In this document: positions 15,155-23,702 of the stretch, one piece after another
Layout: each line of letters begins with the position of its first letter
How positions within the stretch are numbered: position 1 is the first letter of the stretch
Virus record (IMG/VR): IMGVR_UViG_3300044939_000143
Coordinates: 1 to 24,255 of that record
Strand: one strand, 5' to 3'
DNA from: a virus
DNA: 24,255 bases
Notes under the pieces: generated by a model
Databases searched by the model: none
What the model was told of the DNA's origin: nothing
Seen by the model: the letters and a program-made list of their open reading frames with translations, nothing else
Made by a program: the position numbers and the translations under genes

Positions 15155-16264
15155 ATGCCACTATTCAACACAGACAACAACACAAACTACAATCTACAGG
15201 CCACTTACCGAGGCGACACATACACCAAACAAAACATTGATAAGTGGATAAAGCAGCAATGGTCCACCATGGTTCGCCGCGAGCTAGATGCCAATCTGCT
15301 AATGCGGCAGTTTGTTATGAACCTAACTTTTCCGGATGGTCGTCACGGAGACACAGTTCACATTCCCACTCTAGGCAGACTTGGTGTGAACAAAAAGGAA
15401 CCTGCTGTGCCGGTTGAGTTGCAAAAGACCGACACTGACAGAATAACCATTCGTATTGACCAGTACAAAGAATGCTCTTTCATGATAGAGGATATTGTGT
15501 CTATCATGTTAGACCCAAGCGGGTTGTTGGCATCTAACTTGGCCAAGGAAGCCGCATATGCCATAAACCGAGACTTGGAGTCCTATTTGCTCGGTCTAAG
15601 AGCAATCACCAACAGCTTACCAAACCAAGTTGTTTGGTGTACAAGTGACGGCCAAAACGGCGGCAGTTCTGTTTCAAAACCATTTAATATTGACTCGTTT
15701 TTGAAAGCCAAGCTGATATTGGACCAAAACAATGTTCCGGCAGATGGAAGAGTGCTGATAGTAGATCCTGTGCAATATTCCCAATTGCTAGCATTAGATA
15801 AAGTGCAAAGCATGTTCTACCGAACATCTGCTCCATTAGAGAATGGCGTAGTTGGCACTTTACTTGGTGTTCCTGTGTACATGAGCTCTTTAATGCGAGC
15901 AAACGCAGATACAGGCTACTTTATCAAGCCTGGACAAACAGGACCCACGCCAGGAGTTGGTAACACAGGAAACAACCCGTATTTTCCCACCCAAGGGTCA
16001 CCCGCAACAATAACGGCTTTACCAACCACGTGGCAAAACACAGCTGGAAACACAGGAAAGAAAGCAGAAGTGCGCTCAGCCATTATGTTGCATCGCGAGG
16101 CGTTTGTTTTGGCAATGCTGCAAGAGCCCAAAACAGAGATGAGCCGCGAAACGCTTTACCTTGCAGATGCAATTGTGACCAGCACGCTGTATGGAGCACG
16201 TGACTACAGACCAGAGTGTGCTGTTGTCATTCACACAAACGGAGAAATTCCTCAAGTCGCCTAA
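15155..16264 (+). CDS. Major capsid protein (HK97 fold, T7-like)
   Basis: The 369-aa shell protein. An N-terminal arm (about 1-45) is followed by the segment that usually forms the spine helix and P-domain. RVLIVDPVQYSQLLALDK and the GVVGTLLGVPVYMSS line (about 215-248) are typical of T7-type capsids, where a G.(V/I)G...G..V..S pattern is well kept. After this comes a Gly/Pro/Asn-rich loop (about 262-295; GQTGPTPGVGNTGNNPYFPT) that is likely exposed, then the conserved end with YLADAIVTSTLYGARDYRPE. The length is close to T7 gp10A (345 aa). AGAGGT is well placed before the ATG, in keeping with a highly expressed gene. No frameshifted long form was found. Confidence 0.93.
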   Translation: MPLFNTDNNTNYNLQATYRGDTYTKQNIDKWIKQQWSTMVRRELDANLLMRQFVMNLTFPDGRHGDTVHIPTLGRLGVNKKEPAVPVELQKTDTDRITIRIDQYKECSFMIEDIVSIMLDPSGLLASNLAKEAAYAINRDLESYLLGLRAITNSLPNQVVWCTSDGQNGGSSVSKPFNIDSFLKAKLILDQNNVPADGRVLIVDPVQYSQLLALDKVQSMFYRTSAPLENGVVGTLLGVPVYMSSLMRANADTGYFIKPGQTGPTPGVGNTGNNPYFPTQGSPATITALPTTWQNTAGNTGKKAEVRSAIMLHREAFVLAMLQEPKTEMSRETLYLADAIVTSTLYGARDYRPECAVVIHTNGEIPQVA

Positions 16265-16270
16265 TTAGCA

Positions 16271-16858
16271 ATGAAACTGCTTGAGTTTATAAACAGCATA
16301 CTTGCCCTGGTTGGCGAGCAACGGCTCGCCTCCACCAGCGGCTCTCTTGGCACTTTAACAAAAAACGTGGCCCAATCTGCAGTTGTGAGTGTGGCAGCTG
16401 CAGTTAGGCCACAGCAGTTTGAGAAGTTGGTGGTGGTGAGCAACCAAGTTCAGCAATTGCCAGATAGTATTCTCCAAATCTTTTCTGTGTTTTTATCTTC
16501 ACAAGGGCAGTTGCTCAAGCTGTCGCAGCTGCCATTGGAAGCGTTGTCCACCAACGTTGGTTATGCGATTGTGGGCAACACAATGTACTTGAGTCCTCGC
16601 ATAGTGACAACGCCACTAGAAGTTAAGGTGCATTGTTTAGTTGTGCCCCAACTCCCCATGTCAGACGACGACGACGTTGGCATTGATTTTATACTGTTGC
16701 CGGCCATTCAGCACGTAGCAGCCAGCACACTATTGGTGTCGTATTTGGATGATGCCAACCAAGCTGCAATCCACAAAAACATTGCAGACCAACTGATAAT
16801 AACATTGAGAGGCACAACCGGTATAAGCAGAGGCCGTCAGTTCAACATCGGTGGTTAG
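16271..16858 (+). CDS. gp11-like tail tubular protein A (head-tail adaptor)
   Basis: A 195-aa protein predicted to form the adaptor ring between portal and nozzle; T7 gp11 has 196 aa. The start EFINSILALVGEQRLAS matches the gp11-type opening (V/I-N-x-I-L-A-x-I/V-G-E), followed by a helical stretch and a beta-rich centre (VGYAIVGNTMYLSPRI, LEVKVHCLVVPQLP). It follows the capsid gene by 6 bases. Its stop overlaps no other frame if the next gene starts at the ATG at 16860. The nozzle partner gp12-like gene is not next to it, as in T7, but about 8.4 kb upstream. Confidence 0.85.
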   Translation: MKLLEFINSILALVGEQRLASTSGSLGTLTKNVAQSAVVSVAAAVRPQQFEKLVVVSNQVQQLPDSILQIFSVFLSSQGQLLKLSQLPLEALSTNVGYAIVGNTMYLSPRIVTTPLEVKVHCLVVPQLPMSDDDDVGIDFILLPAIQHVAASTLLVSYLDDANQAAIHKNIADQLIITLRGTTGISRGRQFNIGG

Positions 16859-16859
16859 C

Positions 16860-17111
16860 ATGACAACAGACAACACAACAGGCAAATCGGGCTCTATTTT
16901 AACACTAGAAGACGAATTTTCAATTGCTTCAATGAACGCATTGTCAGACCAAATGAGCCGAGAGCAAGCAATTGAGTTTCTAAAGAAAGCATTTGCCCTT
17001 TATGTGACAACACGAAGGATGTTATTAGCCCACATGGAATCAACTTTACCAACGCTTTATGAGCATAATCAAAGACTACCAGAGGAAGAGGGCAGAACAA
17101 ACCCAACCTGA
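16860..17111 (+). CDS. nblA: NblA-family phycobilisome degradation protein
   Basis: An 83-aa protein with the signature of NblA, a small helical adaptor that binds phycobiliproteins and brings Clp protease to the cyanobacterial antenna. Residues 14-20 are LTLEDEF, like the L(S/T)LEQEF opening of NblA; 32-41 are MSREQAIEFL, like its MSREQAQ(E)xL centre; and a helix to Met59 follows, with two Arg at 52-53. The core is about 47 residues and the last 20 (TLPTLYEHNQRLPEEEGRTN) are extra. Cyanophages of freshwater hosts, such as Ma-LMM01 and PaV-LD, are known to carry nblA. Here the gene sits inside the virion operon between the adaptor and ejection genes. I chose the ATG at 16860 over a GTG at 16851. 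The 3' end overlaps the next gene by 53 bases. Confidence 0.8.
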   Translation: MTTDNTTGKSGSILTLEDEFSIASMNALSDQMSREQAIEFLKKAFALYVTTRRMLLAHMESTLPTLYEHNQRLPEEEGRTNPT

Positions 17112-20100
17112 GCTGCCCGTTTTAAAGCCACATCCTGTTGATGTGGATGTGATGCAGACAGCCCAACCAGATACTGAATCCAAACCAACCACAGAGCCAC
17201 CGCCATTGCCAGCACCAGAGCCAGGGTCACAAGAAGAGCCTGGTTTGGCCGTGAGTTTGGATCAGCCTGTGTTGCCACTGCAGGAGCCAGCGCCCACATT
17301 ATCATCATCTTCAACACCTTCTTTGTTGGCGGACCAGGCACTGATGGAGGCGTTGGAGCAGAATTCTGGTCCAATGCCTGGGAGCGCTGGTGCACCTTCG
17401 CCGCAGGAAATTGTGGACAAGGTAAGGCAAGTGTCACTGCCGTCTGTTTTGGTGGACATAGGACAAGAATTTGGAGACTCACGAATTTATGCGCCAGAGA
17501 TTATCACTACAAAGATCCCAACAGTCTATAACACACTCGATACAAAAGGCACCTACGAGCTCATCAAGCAAGGATATGCTGGGATTAACGACGCGGCAAC
17601 CCGCCGATTTGCCGAGCGACAAGCAGCAGTTGAACAAGCCCAGCGCATCTTAGAAAACAGGGACAGGTTGTTGAATGTGCCAAGGGCTGATCGGCCTTGG
17701 CATGCAACTCCTGCAGAGACAGGCAGCAACCCATGGCTTGACATTTTGTTTGGAAAACAGGAAATACGGGATAGCAACAAGTTCTCTCCGAATTTAGACC
17801 CAAGAAAAGCATCCTATGGGCAAGCAGGCTCGGGTTTGCTAGGCGGCCTCAACTACCTTTTTGGGTTGCCTCTCAACACAATATTGGCTGGAGTTGGGGA
17901 AATAGCAGAGACACTGTCAAGAGCAGTTGAGTCGGGATTGGTGGCCAAAGAAAAAAAACAACCTGCTCAAGCAAGACCAGAAGCCAACAACGTGATTCAG
18001 AATTTGTTTGGTGGCTCATTGCGAGCAGTGTTGGAGGCAAACAAAGGAGCCCTAACAAGAACAGCTGCTGAAAATGCCAGAAACGAGGCCATACGGGCCC
18101 TAACAGCATCGGGCTACAGTCAAGCAGAAGCCCAGAAACTGGTGCCACAAGAAACCCAACAAGGGTTTTCAAGGGACGCAATTGAACGCATCAAAAAAGC
18201 CACAGTAGATGCATTGGTAGCCAAAGGCAAAACACGGGAACAAGCCCAACAACAAGTAAATGATTTGAGGCTGATGGACTATTTGCCCATAGTGGGCATT
18301 GATGTGGAAAAGGCCAGAAAGCGCAACTTGCTGGCCGATGCTTTGAGAGGAGCACAAACAGGGGACACAAACGACCCTCAAGGTGCCAACAAAGGCGTGT
18401 TGTTTGCACCAAGACGGAGACGGGCAGTAAAAGGAGCACCAGCCACAAGCTCCTGGAAGAAGTTTAGGCCAGTGCAGCAGTTTGCGAATGATGTGTTTGC
18501 AATTGCCAAAGACGACCCCATTGGCACCGGCATAGAAGTTTTTACTCAGTTGTTTTTAGACCCATTTGACCTGCTCATTGGTGACACCCTCAAATCAGGT
18601 TTGAGGAAGTTGCGCCAAGTACGCAAACGCCAAGCCACATCACAATTAGCTTCTCAAGCAGCCCAAGCAGCTGCTTCTGAAGCCAAACTTTCACAAACAG
18701 CTTCTCAAGCAGGAAAAGCAGCAGCAACTGCTGCACAACCAGTTTCACAAGCGGCTCAATCAGCAGCAACTGCTGCACCACCTCCACAATCAGTTTCAAA
18801 AGCGGCTCAAGCAGCAGCAGAAACTGCTGCACCACCCTCACAAGCAGCAAAAGCTGTGTCTCAAACAGGCCAATCAGCCACGGTTACTTCACCATTACCA
18901 TCAGCAAAATCAGCTTCTCAAGCTGTAGCAGGAGCAGGTGAGCAAGCAGGGCAGGCGGTGACAAAGGCAGTACAGGGGCAAGTGAGGCAAGTCCAGCCAA
19001 GAGCCAGGCAAATACCTGCAGTGGAGATGGAACAGCCAGTGCGGCTTGGGCCAGAGCTAAATAGAAGCAAGCCGATGAAAACCAAAGTGGCACTGGAGGG
19101 CACAACTGATGTCATAACACAAGAAGTGAGGCCAGTTGTCGGTGGCAAAACAAAGCTGCCGCCCAACTCACCAGCAGAAGTTGCAGCCAGTGTGGGCATT
19201 GGGAGAGCATCAAAAACCCCAATTGATGTGCCTGGCAACATTGTGTTGAAGGGAGTTGACGATGTGCCAGGAGGGTTTCTCAGGGCCCGCACAGACGACC
19301 TTTTGGAAATTGCCGAACAATTGGCAGCCAATAAAGCAGTGGTGAACGAAAACCTCAAGCTGCTTGATGAGATGTTCAAAACAACCGTTGACTTTGGACG
19401 CAAGTCCATTGACAGGGTGCCGTATTCGGAAATAACCCCAGCCCAAGTAAAGCGGATAATAGAAACAGGCGGAAAATTGAATTTGCCTCCAAAGTCGTTT
19501 AGGTTTGTTGACAGAGAATTTAGGCCCTTCATAATGCGGGGCGACTATGAGGGATTGGCCCAAGTTGGCGGTTTTTCAAAAGAAGGCGCGTTGGACATAA
19601 TAGCCGAAGAGCTTGCCAATGCCAACAACACAACATTGCGCTATGCACAACGAGTGTTGCCAGAAGACCAGATGGCACTTCGTGAACTTAATTTTTCGAG
19701 GAAAAAACCATTTCTGGCAAAATTGCCAACCACCCTTTACCACGGGACTGCCATTGCTGACTGGAACCCAAAATACAATCTAGAGCTGTTTGGCACAAGA
19801 GGAGAGCTTGGGTCTGGGTTGTACTTGATTGACAATCCAGAAAAAGCAGCCATCTATGCAAAAGCAATGGTGAATATAAACGTGTCACCAGAAACACTGT
19901 CGAGAAAAATTGAACCGGCTGTGTATCAGGTAAGGCACTCCCTTAAAACCCCCCTAGACGCAAGAGCAGAACTTAGGACAACGTCGGAATTTGTTAAGAA
20001 AATAATAAGTTCTTTGCCTGTGCCAATCAGAAATGCAATCAACCAAAAAACCACCATTTCGTTTGCCAGCATGATGGACCTCATTGAAGAAACGCTGGTA

Positions 20101-20586
20101 AAAACAAAACAAGACACATCGGAACAGTCACTTCGCAAGATAAGTGATGCAATCAGCGACGGCTTACGCGACGCAGGGTTTGATAGCGTGTATGACCCTA
20201 AATCCGGCATATTAATGGTCCTAGATGAGGCAAGAGTGGAGGTAGTAAACAAAAACATGGTAGAGCCTCCCAAAACACCAATGGAGGCCATTGTGGCTCG
20301 CTACAACGCCGACGCCTACTCAGCTTACCACTTCCCAAAGAGGCTGTCTGTGGACTCGAACTTACGAGACAGCGCTGCGAAACTACTCAACCAACTAAAT
20401 GATGCCATAGACACCAAATTGCAAAAAGTGCAGCAAGAACTGCTTAATAGGGGCATGCTACCACAAGACACACCATTGCCTCCAAAAGAAGCAGTTGTGT
20501 CTTCTAAACTTGATAAAGCCCCAATAACCGTAGAAGAAGCACTTAAGAACATACAAAATAGGAGCTCATCACCATGCCAACCTTAA
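17059..20586 (+). CDS. Large ejection protein with ADP-ribosyltransferase-like domain
   Basis: A 1175-aa protein in the position of a T7-like internal core protein. Residues 1-130 are Pro/Glu-rich. A hydrophobic stretch at about 260-284 (GLLGGLNYLFGLPLNTILAG) may insert in membranes, and 520-645 is an Ala/Ser/Gln low-complexity linker. Residues about 885-1070 resemble ADP-ribosyltransferases of phage polyvalent proteins: YHGT (His895), GSGLYLIDNPEKAAIYA (Tyr922), VYQVRHSLKTPLDA, and a final GFDSVY...LMVLDEARVEVVN segment. In related sequences the last motif has Glu before the aromatic residue; here that place seems to be Ile, so activity is uncertain. The likely role is modification of host proteins after injection, which is inference. 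The start lies inside nblA; no good Shine-Dalgarno is visible and coupling is probable. Confidence 0.75.
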   Translation: MSIIKDYQRKRAEQTQPELPVLKPHPVDVDVMQTAQPDTESKPTTEPPPLPAPEPGSQEEPGLAVSLDQPVLPLQEPAPTLSSSSTPSLLADQALMEALEQNSGPMPGSAGAPSPQEIVDKVRQVSLPSVLVDIGQEFGDSRIYAPEIITTKIPTVYNTLDTKGTYELIKQGYAGINDAATRRFAERQAAVEQAQRILENRDRLLNVPRADRPWHATPAETGSNPWLDILFGKQEIRDSNKFSPNLDPRKASYGQAGSGLLGGLNYLFGLPLNTILAGVGEIAETLSRAVESGLVAKEKKQPAQARPEANNVIQNLFGGSLRAVLEANKGALTRTAAENARNEAIRALTASGYSQAEAQKLVPQETQQGFSRDAIERIKKATVDALVAKGKTREQAQQQVNDLRLMDYLPIVGIDVEKARKRNLLADALRGAQTGDTNDPQGANKGVLFAPRRRRAVKGAPATSSWKKFRPVQQFANDVFAIAKDDPIGTGIEVFTQLFLDPFDLLIGDTLKSGLRKLRQVRKRQATSQLASQAAQAAASEAKLSQTASQAGKAAATAAQPVSQAAQSAATAAPPPQSVSKAAQAAAETAAPPSQAAKAVSQTGQSATVTSPLPSAKSASQAVAGAGEQAGQAVTKAVQGQVRQVQPRARQIPAVEMEQPVRLGPELNRSKPMKTKVALEGTTDVITQEVRPVVGGKTKLPPNSPAEVAASVGIGRASKTPIDVPGNIVLKGVDDVPGGFLRARTDDLLEIAEQLAANKAVVNENLKLLDEMFKTTVDFGRKSIDRVPYSEITPAQVKRIIETGGKLNLPPKSFRFVDREFRPFIMRGDYEGLAQVGGFSKEGALDIIAEELANANNTTLRYAQRVLPEDQMALRELNFSRKKPFLAKLPTTLYHGTAIADWNPKYNLELFGTRGELGSGLYLIDNPEKAAIYAKAMVNINVSPETLSRKIEPAVYQVRHSLKTPLDARAELRTTSEFVKKIISSLPVPIRNAINQKTTISFASMMDLIEETLVKTKQDTSEQSLRKISDAISDGLRDAGFDSVYDPKSGILMVLDEARVEVVNKNMVEPPKTPMEAIVARYNADAYSAYHFPKRLSVDSNLRDSAAKLLNQLNDAIDTKLQKVQQELLNRGMLPQDTPLPPKEAVVSSKLDKAPITVEEALKNIQNRSSSPCQP
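18721..18846 (+). repeat. Imperfect in-frame tandem repeat in the ejection protein gene
   Basis: Three unequal units, 18721-18762 (42 bp), 18763-18813 (51 bp) and 18814-18846 (33 bp), each begin GCAGCA(GA)AACTGCTGCA. They encode AATAAQPVSQAAQS-type linker segments. All units are multiples of three, so the frame holds while length can vary. Confidence 0.75.
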
Positions 20587-23500
20587 GGTGTCCAGCACCT
20601 CCTTCACCACCTCAAATGAACAACCTGCCAGGGTCTGCCATTGCGAAGCGCATAAAAGCGCACTACGAGGAGCTTCGCAAGCAAGCTGGTGTTTTGTCTT
20701 CCCATCACATAATGGAACTTAGATTGCAACACGATTATGCCATAAAGGCCCTTTCTGTTGCCCATCTTCCTGTGTTGAGAAACTACAGCCGCCTCGAAAG
20801 CTGGGTGGCCAAAAACCTGGGGTGGAAGAGCTGGCTGTGGCAAGCTCCCCTAGAGGCCATGACAGAAGCAGGAGCAGTGAGGTATGCACTATTAGACAGG
20901 GTTAACATGGCCAAGAACCTAATTGAAACTGCCGCCATTTACAAAGCCCTCCCTGACATTGACAAACTCTATAAGGAGCTAAAAACCGCACTGCCTTTGA
21001 TGCCAGAATATCAACTGCAAGAGCTGGTTTATGACCACATAATAGTGGGCCAATATCCCAAGCTATACAACGTTATTGACTCCCCAGTTGTTCGCAATCA
21101 ACTAATAGCTCGTTACAACAAACACATTAGCAAGCTAACCGATCTTGGTGTGGACACAGAAACAATTCGTTTATTAGACCGCTTAAGCGGGCGCATAAGC
21201 GAGGCCTATGACAACCTGCGCTATATTGCAGCCAAAGAAGGGCTGTCGTTGGAAACGCTTAAGAACGGCGGTTATTTTCCATTGCAAGTTCAAGAAGAGG
21301 CAAAAAAGCTTATCAGTGCATTTGCTGAAACAGTGAACCTAACTTCACCATCAAAGTCAATTGATGCCAACGAGTTTTTGTCAGCAACCAGATCCAGCAA
21401 TGTGCCTGTTGTGCTAAAGCCCTCCATCATGGCCACAATTCTTGGCATGCAAGAGCACGAACTAATTCAAATTGCCTCACAACCAGGTGAATTGTCTAGG
21501 CTGCTTAAGTCCAAGCTAAAGCCCGAGCAGATTGAGAAGCTGTTTGAAAGCGGGTTTTTGTCTCAAGCGCCTGCCATGAGCGACGAGCTGACTGAGTTTT
21601 TTCGCACTCAACTGGATTTGCCCATTCGCCACCTTGGCGAGGCTGTTGTGTTGGATCCAGTAAAGGCCATAAAGGAATATGCAGACCAGCTAAAGGATGC
21701 AGTGTCAAAATCCACATTAGTAAAAGATTTGCTAACAGAAGGCATTGAAAAAGGCTGGGTTGTAGATAGTTCATTTATCAACCAAAACACAAAGTCCTTT
21801 GTTAGGTTGTCATCATTGCCTGTGGTTAAAAAAGCATTTGAAGAAGCTGGTGTGCCAACAGAACTGCAAACGCTGTTTGTTCACAGAACAGTGGCAGACC
21901 AAGTAAGCAGCATATTGCAGCTCAACCAAAGCTGGGCAGACTTGGGAATGGTTGGTCAGTTTGTGCAAACCTTGGTTATTCCCTACACAAGAGTGTTTAG
22001 GAAAGCCGCCTTAATGGCTGCTCCAATAAACTACATCAAGCGAGTAATGCTGCAGAACGTGGTGGCACTGTATGCAGCAGCTGGCGACCTAAGCCAGCTC
22101 GGCATTGCAACTGCTGAAGTCACACGAGCATTTGTGCAAAAGAACCTGGACGTTTTTCCCAAAAACGTGACAGTAGTCATAGGCAACGAAAGCTACAGCC
22201 TCAAAGACTTGTTTGAAGCCACAATGCTTAAACGGGGAGGCGATTTTATAACTGCCATGGGCGAACGCATGGAACGCGTTCGGCACCCTCTAGAGCGGCT
22301 AAACACCAAGTCAATGCAAAGGTTTTTTGTGTTTAACAAGGCCTACCACGAAAAGTTTGGGTCGCCGTTCACTGGCAAAATACAAACAGCAGCAGAAATG
22401 CTAAAAGAAATGACCAAAGCCCCGTTTGATGCCGCTTATGCGGTATTGGCGGCAATAAACCAACACGCTGACTTTGCAGCACGGTGGGCTGCTGTGCGTA
22501 CATTGGCCCTAAAAAAGGGCAACCAATTTGAAAGCATTGACGATCTAATCAGACACACAGACGAGTTTTTTCAAATCAACATAGACACAGGAGTCGTTGG
22601 ACGCGTGTTAAGCAGCGTGGGCATGCCGTTTGCCTCATTTGCATTGGCTGCTCCTGGAGCAGCACTGCGCTACACGCTCATGTATCCGTGGCGTGCAGCT
22701 CGGATGCTAAAACTGTATGCCTATGCCATGAATGGCCAACACCTCACTGATGCTGAAATGGCGCAGTGGCAAAAGGACGATTATGTCATTGCCATTGCTT
22801 ATGACCCAGAAACTGGTAAAGCATATGGAGTCATGCCAACAAGCGTTGACTTTTACCTCTCAAGCTTTTCTTGGTTTCGAGAGCTCGCAGAAGACATTGG
22901 ACGCAGCATGGGCGCTCCCGTTGGCAGTGTAAAGGAACAAGTTGAACAACAGAAAAACCCTCTCAAACCGTTTGAAGACCTGCTAAAAGAATTTGCTTCC
23001 AAAACCTATGTAAGCACTTTCTTTCCCCTCATGGGCATAAATCCCGACACACTAGAGCCATTGGAAGGAGCTGCTGACGAAGACACTCTGCTTGGTGTGC
23101 CCATGCCACGGTCATTGAGAGAATTGGCAACAAGGGCGTTTCCGTTGCTAAAGTCAGCAGACGAAAAGTGGTTGCCGCCTTCAATTGTTGGACAGGCACA
23201 AAGAACATCACCCACCGGATGGGTGCAACAACAAGGACAACCAGGGTGGCTAGGGCGCACACCTTCGTTTGGAGGACGAAGGCAGCGTATGGAACCAGTA
23301 GAACCGTTTGGGTGGTTGTTTAGCAACCTAGGTGGTCTTACGTTGGTAGCAATTGACCCACAATCTAACATTGTGAAAACCTATGAGGATTTTGACAAAC
23401 TCCAAACCGACATAAGCAGCACAATCAACAAAATCAACAAACGACTGTTAAAAGAAGCTTCCACCTTGTCTGATGCTGACAAAGCAGCATTAGCAGACCA

Positions 23501-23702
23501 ACTAAACCAGTTTCTCCGGCTCAGGTTCTTGTTGAAATACAACAAGTTTTTGGTTGACAAATTGGCCCAAGAACGAGGGCTTGCCAAACCAAGCGCTCTA
23601 AAACTACTCCGCTCTCAGTTTACAAACTCAATAAAACCCAGCCAATTTGAAGACGCCAAAGAATTTATAAAACACTACATTAACAACGAAAAAGGACAAT
23701 GA
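20574..23702 (+). CDS. Large internal virion / ejection protein, unknown fold
   Basis: A 1042-aa, mostly helical protein following the ART-like protein. By size and place it is a core or ejection protein; its sequence does not show the T7 gp16 transglycosylase motif, which is on the 1051-aa protein instead. Two stretches are notably hydrophobic and amphipathic, about 460-505 (VIPYTRVFRKAALMAAPINY) and about 681-719 (MPFASFALAAPGAALRYTLM). They resemble helical segments of the large polyvalent-type proteins that phages inject and could form a membrane conduit. The last 150 residues are helical and charged. The ATG overlaps the upstream gene by 13 bases and has AGGAGC in good place. The stop TGA overlaps the next ATG (ATGA). 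Confidence 0.7.
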   Translation: MPTLRCPAPPSPPQMNNLPGSAIAKRIKAHYEELRKQAGVLSSHHIMELRLQHDYAIKALSVAHLPVLRNYSRLESWVAKNLGWKSWLWQAPLEAMTEAGAVRYALLDRVNMAKNLIETAAIYKALPDIDKLYKELKTALPLMPEYQLQELVYDHIIVGQYPKLYNVIDSPVVRNQLIARYNKHISKLTDLGVDTETIRLLDRLSGRISEAYDNLRYIAAKEGLSLETLKNGGYFPLQVQEEAKKLISAFAETVNLTSPSKSIDANEFLSATRSSNVPVVLKPSIMATILGMQEHELIQIASQPGELSRLLKSKLKPEQIEKLFESGFLSQAPAMSDELTEFFRTQLDLPIRHLGEAVVLDPVKAIKEYADQLKDAVSKSTLVKDLLTEGIEKGWVVDSSFINQNTKSFVRLSSLPVVKKAFEEAGVPTELQTLFVHRTVADQVSSILQLNQSWADLGMVGQFVQTLVIPYTRVFRKAALMAAPINYIKRVMLQNVVALYAAAGDLSQLGIATAEVTRAFVQKNLDVFPKNVTVVIGNESYSLKDLFEATMLKRGGDFITAMGERMERVRHPLERLNTKSMQRFFVFNKAYHEKFGSPFTGKIQTAAEMLKEMTKAPFDAAYAVLAAINQHADFAARWAAVRTLALKKGNQFESIDDLIRHTDEFFQINIDTGVVGRVLSSVGMPFASFALAAPGAALRYTLMYPWRAARMLKLYAYAMNGQHLTDAEMAQWQKDDYVIAIAYDPETGKAYGVMPTSVDFYLSSFSWFRELAEDIGRSMGAPVGSVKEQVEQQKNPLKPFEDLLKEFASKTYVSTFFPLMGINPDTLEPLEGAADEDTLLGVPMPRSLRELATRAFPLLKSADEKWLPPSIVGQAQRTSPTGWVQQQGQPGWLGRTPSFGGRRQRMEPVEPFGWLFSNLGGLTLVAIDPQSNIVKTYEDFDKLQTDISSTINKINKRLLKEASTLSDADKAALADQLNQFLRLRFLLKYNKFLVDKLAQERGLAKPSALKLLRSQFTNSIKPSQFEDAKEFIKHYINNEKGQ

